Assembly (NCBI GenBank): GCA_003612405.1
Contig: RAYR01000012.1
Coordinates: 114,398 to 178,397, forward strand
Direction: 5' to 3'
Source of the DNA: a bacterium 0.1xD8-71
GTDB lineage: Bacteria > Bacillota > Clostridia > Lachnospirales > Lachnospiraceae
Length of the DNA stretch: 64,000 bases
Shown: one piece after another, positions 61,127 to 64,000 of the stretch
Position numbering within the stretch: position 1 is the first letter of the stretch
How the letters are laid out: each line of letters starts with the position of its first letter
Made by a program: the position numbers and the translations under genes
The notes under the pieces: model-generated
The model's database searches: none
Seen by the model: the letters and a program-made list of their open reading frames with translations, nothing else
What the model was told of the DNA's origin: nothing

Positions 61127-61128
61127 AT

Positions 61129-61470
61129 TTATCTGTTGATTTTCTGCATCTTTTTGATAATAGATTGCCAATACATGCGGTCTTTCAAGACCCGGATTAC
61201 CGTAATGGTGGAATCCTCCACAACAAAGAAGATTAAATATGTACTGTAAGGCTTGAAATAAATGCTCAATCCCTCAATTACATATCCCGTAGCTTCATAG
61301 CCTTTGGGAAAGGAATCCAGCTCTTTGATAGCCTTCTTTATCTTCTTTGAAAAGTTTTCCGCATATTCACGATATTTGAAGGTGTCGAGAATATACTTTT
61401 TCGTTGACTTAATATCCCAAAGCGCGTCCTTGGATATTACGATTTTATATTTCTTTGGTTTGTCCGGCAT
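61129..61470 (-). CDS. RelE/ParE-superfamily toxin
   Basis: A 113-residue basic protein of the RelE/ParE toxin fold: YKIVISKDALWDIKSTKKYI at the start, helix AENFSKKIKKAIKEL, and beta segments YSTYLIFFVVEDSTITVIRVL (residues about 78-98, position only) near the C-terminus, ending RMYWQSI. Toxins of this type cut mRNA at ribosomes (RelE) or inhibit gyrase (ParE). The ATG overlaps the antitoxin stop in TAATG, as in coupled pairs. Confidence 0.85.
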   Translation of the reverse strand: MPDKPKKYKIVISKDALWDIKSTKKYILDTFKYREYAENFSKKIKKAIKELDSFPKGYEATGYVIEGLSIYFKPYSTYLIFFVVEDSTITVIRVLKDRMYWQSIIKKMQKINR

Positions 61471-61640
61471 TATATTTTATCAATTTCCTCCCAAGCTTCG
61501 TCAATCGTATAAACATCGCCTTTTTTCATGCTGTCTATTCCTTTGGAGAGCTCATCATATAATGCACCTATGGCTGTCTTTTCAGAATATTCTGTTTTCA
61601 TAATATTATTGTTCTTAATAACCTGTGTTGCTGGTGCCAT
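61470..61640 (-). CDS. Cognate antitoxin, 56 aa
   Basis: A 56-residue protein (MAPATQVIKNNNIMKTEYSE, then ALYDELSKGIDSMKKGDVYT, ending EEIDKI) directly upstream of and overlapping the toxin start. Its acidic C-terminal half is what would bind the basic toxin. AGGAAG lies 8 bases before the ATG, and a promoter precedes it. Too short to place in a named antitoxin family with confidence. Confidence 0.75.
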   Translation of the reverse strand: MAPATQVIKNNNIMKTEYSEKTAIGALYDELSKGIDSMKKGDVYTIDEAWEEIDKI

Positions 61641-61664
61641 AGAATCACTTCCTTTCTTGATTTT

Positions 61665-61694
61665 ATTATACGGTATTTAGCTTTTGCTTATCAA
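61665..61694 (-). promoter_or_regulatory. Promoter of the toxin-antitoxin pair
   Basis: On the minus strand, TTGATA (61689-61694), 18 bases, TATAAT (61665-61670), 25 bases before the antitoxin start. Confidence 0.65.
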
Positions 61695-61762
61695 CAGATT
61701 TTTATTAAATTTTCTTTGAATTTTCCTCAAAACTGTGTGTTTCAGACTTTCATAGATAATGG

Positions 61763-63271
61763 TTAAATGTTCCAAGTGATTTCAATGTTTCCGTCTGCAA
61801 TGCGAATAACTTTGATGAGCGTATCGACTACCGCCTGTCTGTCATCGAAAGAGAGCGTTTCCCATGTTTTCACATGATTGGTTATCTGCTTCAATCTGCC
61901 CTCTGTGTCTGTGACATTTGCCGTAACGATTTCTTCCTGCAAGGCTTTTCGCTCTGCATCCAGTTCTGATACTTTTTCGTCTATGTACTTCATCAGAACG
62001 CCGCTTGCCCCGGACACTTTGGAGAGAAGTTCTTCGATTTCTTCCTCAATCTGTGTCAGACGGATTTTTTTCGTCATGTGCGATTGTTCTTCTCCTGTGT
62101 CAGATAGGCAGGAGAGTTTTTGAAATTCTGACAGTCTTTCCTTGATTGCACCAAGCATATATTCTTCCAAAACGTCCGCGTAAATCGTACAGCCCGCCCC
62201 GGTGCAGTTGCTCCCACGGCTTCCCGACTGGCTGCAAACAAAGTAACGTCCCCACTTTGTTTTTGCCTTACGGATTGTCAGCGCATAACTGCACTTTCCA
62301 CATTTTACTTTGCCTACAAGCCATGAATTTTTCGGTTTGCAGGTCTTTGTAGACTGCCGGTTGTTCAGACACCGTATGCGGCAGGCTAACCATGTCTTAG
62401 AGGGGATAAACCCCTTATGCGGTGCAAGCACAATTTCCTTGTCAGAAAGGTCACACTGCTTTCTTGAAGTGGAAACCGTACCTTTGTAGAGATAGCAGGC
62501 ATTATAACCTGTGAAATCACTTGCCGGATTATAGATGTTTGCGCCTTGACTTTGGAAAAACTGGTACACATCAATATTCGCTTCCACATATACGGGATTG
62601 CGGAGCATTTCACTGATACGGGCGGTATTCCAGTTTGCGCCGCGCAGATTTTTAATCTGGTGTTCGTTTAAGTACCGTACAATATCTCCAAGTGAATTGT
62701 CCGTGTCCGCATACATGGAGTAAATTAGCTTTAACTGTTCACTTTCTTCCGGGACTTCCTCATACATGGAAGTGTGGATATTGTCAATGACCGCGTTTGT
62801 CAGACGGTAGCCGTAGGGGATACGCCCGCCCATGTAAAAGCCGCGCTTGCACCTTGCATAATAAGCGTCTGTTACCCGCTTTTGTATGGTTTCCCGTTCC
62901 AGTTGGGCGAACACGATACAGATATTTAACATAGCCCTGCCGATCGGCGTGGATGTGTCAAATTTTTCCGTGGAAGAAACAAACTCCACATGATATTTCT
63001 GAAAAATCTCCATCATGTTTGCAAAATCCAAAATGGAACGGCTGATACGGTCGAGTTTGTAGACAATAACCCGTTTGATTTTTCCTGCACGAATATCATT
63101 CATCATTTTTTCAAAGCCGGGACGGTTGGTGTCCTTGCCCGAAAAACCTTTGTCTGTGTATTCCATACAGGCTTCCCCGTGGGTTTCGTATCTGCAATAC
63201 TCAAGCTGGCTTTCTACAGAAATGCTGTCCTGTTTCTCGATTGACTGTCTTGCATATAACGCGTCATACAT
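61763..63271 (-). CDS. Large serine recombinase (TnpX/TndX-type integrase)
   Basis: Site-specific recombinase of 502 residues that moves an integrative element. The catalytic Ser is in YARQSIEKQ (residue 10). The resolvase domain continues to about residue 150 (VIVYKLDRISRSILDFANMM, FVSSTEKFDTSTPIGRAML), the recombinase domain covers about 155-280, the zinc ribbon is KCGKCSYAL with later Cys residues (about residues 320-380), and a coiled coil follows near the C-terminus. Start ATG 63271 has AGGAGG 9 bases upstream. It marks the element at the right end of the window. Confidence 0.94.
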   Translation of the reverse strand: MYDALYARQSIEKQDSISVESQLEYCRYETHGEACMEYTDKGFSGKDTNRPGFEKMMNDIRAGKIKRVIVYKLDRISRSILDFANMMEIFQKYHVEFVSSTEKFDTSTPIGRAMLNICIVFAQLERETIQKRVTDAYYARCKRGFYMGGRIPYGYRLTNAVIDNIHTSMYEEVPEESEQLKLIYSMYADTDNSLGDIVRYLNEHQIKNLRGANWNTARISEMLRNPVYVEANIDVYQFFQSQGANIYNPASDFTGYNACYLYKGTVSTSRKQCDLSDKEIVLAPHKGFIPSKTWLACRIRCLNNRQSTKTCKPKNSWLVGKVKCGKCSYALTIRKAKTKWGRYFVCSQSGSRGSNCTGAGCTIYADVLEEYMLGAIKERLSEFQKLSCLSDTGEEQSHMTKKIRLTQIEEEIEELLSKVSGASGVLMKYIDEKVSELDAERKALQEEIVTANVTDTEGRLKQITNHVKTWETLSFDDRQAVVDTLIKVIRIADGNIEITWNI

Positions 63272-63307
63272 TCTATCTACCTCCTAAAACGTAAGACGCA
63301 ATACCCA

Positions 63308-63334
63308 ATGTCAAATTCCATAGGAATTTGACAT
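63308..63334. repeat. Perfect palindrome between recombinase and small gene
   Basis: ATGTCAAATTCC (63308-63319) and GGAATTTGACAT (63323-63334) form a perfect 12-bp inverted repeat with a 3-base loop, 36 bases upstream of the recombinase start. It lacks a T-run. It may be an operator for recombinase control or a recombinase-related site. Confidence 0.6.
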
Positions 63335-63375
63335 TAAACAGATCATATCGTTTCATGAAATGTTTTGCAAGGGAC

Positions 63376-63555
63376 TTACGCATATTTTTTGAAAATCTGA
63401 TAGAGCCGCGCTCCGATTTCCTGTCGTGTTTCCTGTTTTGATTTTTTTTGAAAGACGGGGTAGATGTTGGTAACGGTCAACCTCATTTTATCTATGGAAA
63501 GATTTTCCATGTGTATTTGAGTATCGGGTGTAGGAGAGTTATTAGTTTTTGACAT
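63376..63555 (-). CDS. Small element-borne protein, 59 aa, upstream of the recombinase
   Basis: A 59-residue hydrophilic protein (MSKTNNSPTPDTQIHMENLS, then KMRLTVTNIYPVFQKKSK, ending LYQIFKKYA). ATG 63555 is preceded by AAAGGAG 8 bases upstream, a strong support. The size and position, directly before a large serine recombinase, recall TnpW-type accessory proteins, but I cannot confirm the family. It is too short for usual gene tracks. Confidence 0.65.
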   Translation of the reverse strand: MSKTNNSPTPDTQIHMENLSIDKMRLTVTNIYPVFQKKSKQETRQEIGARLYQIFKKYA

Positions 63556-63957
63556 AAACTTTCTCCTTTGACGTTTTCCTTAAATTTTATGAGAAGCAGC
63601 AAGTACACTATACGGGAATAGCGTAAACTCCCCCTCTACTACTTACTACGCACGGGAGGTAAAAATTGGCAAAGTTTCCAAGAAATTTTATAAAAAGTTT
63701 AGAATAGCGGAATAGCAAGCATAGGGATTAAGTACTCAATCCCGAAAAATCCTATATCCTTTTAAGAAGTGACGTATAGAATTTTTATTTGTTGGGAAGT
63801 TTCCCAAACCCTTATAGAAAAACGAATACGGAAAACAAATACAGACAGTTAGAACGAGAGCAGAAAGCGTTTTACGGGCATTTCCGGGGCGTTTTGTAGT
63901 GCAACAAATGTAAACGTCAAAACCCCCGCCTTTTCCTAAAACCGTTTTTAGTCCATA
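63556..63957. other. Non-coding or undetermined stretch of the integrative element
   Basis: No gene with a start and ribosome binding site was found here. Two similar palindromes are present: TTGGCAAAGTTTCCAA (63666-63681) and TTGGGAAGTTTCCCAA (63792-63807). A minus-strand frame of 82 codons (63736-63984) starts with TTG, has no ribosome binding site and is not called. Confidence 0.4.
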
Positions 63958-63985
63958 CTTGAAAAAAACAATAGATTTTTTCAAG
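63958..63985 (+). other. Inverted repeat ahead of a gene leaving the window
   Basis: CTTGAAAAAA (63958-63967) pairs with TTTTTTCAAG (63976-63985), directly followed by an AAGGAGG ribosome binding site that overlaps its 3-prime end. Confidence 0.5.
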
Positions 63986-63992
63986 GAGGCTA

Positions 63993-64000
63993 ATGATTAT
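63993..64000 (+). CDS. Start of a gene continuing past the window end
   Basis: AAGGAGG (63983-63989) is followed after three bases by ATG at 63993 and the window ends two codons later. Only the start is visible, so the product is unknown. The short spacing makes this a tentative start. Confidence 0.35.

Noticed and set aside
63736..63984. Minus-strand 82-codon frame at the right end
   Set aside because: It begins with TTG without a ribosome binding site and overlaps an inverted repeat; no family resemblance was seen.
1..64000. CRISPR array, tRNA or rRNA genes
   Set aside because: No regularly spaced repeats, cloverleaf-like segments or conserved ribosomal RNA stretches were found on reading.

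Overview
The window looks like a chromosome segment of an anaerobic, spore-forming Firmicute of the class Clostridia, probably Lachnospiraceae. The evidence is two oxygen-sensitive class III ribonucleotide reductase systems (nrdDG twice), two sporulation genes (spoIVA and a spoVAF/gerA-type gene), strong AGGAGG ribosome binding sites, many two-domain signalling proteins and a GGGtGRT-type gene pair. The species is not identifiable from the window alone. No rRNA, tRNA or CRISPR array was seen.

Layout. 1-2.3 kb: end of nrdD and nrdG. 2.3-4.7 kb (minus strand): two small membrane or secreted proteins and an ABC importer lacking a binding protein. 4.8-7.4 kb: argH and asd. 7.5-15.6 kb: an EAL phosphodiesterase with degenerate GGDEF, an AAA-type ATPase, topoisomerase III, a hexapeptide-repeat protein and a PAS-GGDEF cyclase with a Cys-rich tail. 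15.7-17.5 kb: a strongly codon-biased pair, a NifU-like scaffold and a GGGtGRT protein of unknown function. 17.8-22.1 kb: hybrid histidine kinase, esterase, NYN/PIN-type protein and DUF4358-like lipoprotein. 22.1-26.6 kb (minus): potABCD with a cupin-type XRE repressor. 26.7-29.3 kb: lactonase-fold protein and spoIVA. 29.4-35.2 kb: a frameshifted YczE-type membrane protein, nucleoside salvage genes (PNP, cytidine deaminase, MTA/SAH deaminase), a membrane MutS-like ATPase and RNase H. 35.3-37.5 kb: WYL regulator and aminotransferase. 37.6-41.0 kb: a second nrdDG plus dut behind a consensus promoter and two NrdR-box-like sites. 41.0-42.5 kb: spoVAF-like gene. 42.6-46.3 kb: SGNH hydrolase and a fused GH1 glycosidase-mannose-6-phosphate isomerase. 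46.3-50.5 kb: HTH regulator, Ser/Thr kinase, papain-like protein, MATE exporter. 50.6-51.5 kb: decayed oxidoreductase. 51.7-60.6 kb: LacI-regulated sugar cluster (DeoC-like aldolase, RbsABC-like importer, two AnmK-family kinases, RPE/AlsE-like epimerase). 60.6-64 kb: mosaic of gene fragments, a RelE/ParE-type toxin-antitoxin pair and a large serine recombinase, probably the end of an integrative element.

The most interesting points are: (1) the 51.7-60.6 kb cluster, which has two anhydro-sugar-kinase homologues but no MurQ etherase, and so predicts an unassigned sugar pathway ending in an epimerase and a DeoC-type aldolase; (2) a compact control element at both sporulation genes, in which the terminator of the preceding operon has its loop occupied by a sporulation sigma-factor -10 element and its 3-prime arm by the Shine-Dalgarno of the sporulation gene (the sigma-G version at spoVAF is an exact consensus match); (3) the GGGtGRT/NifU-like pair; (4) the GH1-ManA fusion; (5) two divergent anaerobic ribonucleotide reductases with different glycyl-radical motifs.

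All calls come from reading the sequence and from recalled family knowledge. No database search, folding calculation or alignment was run.
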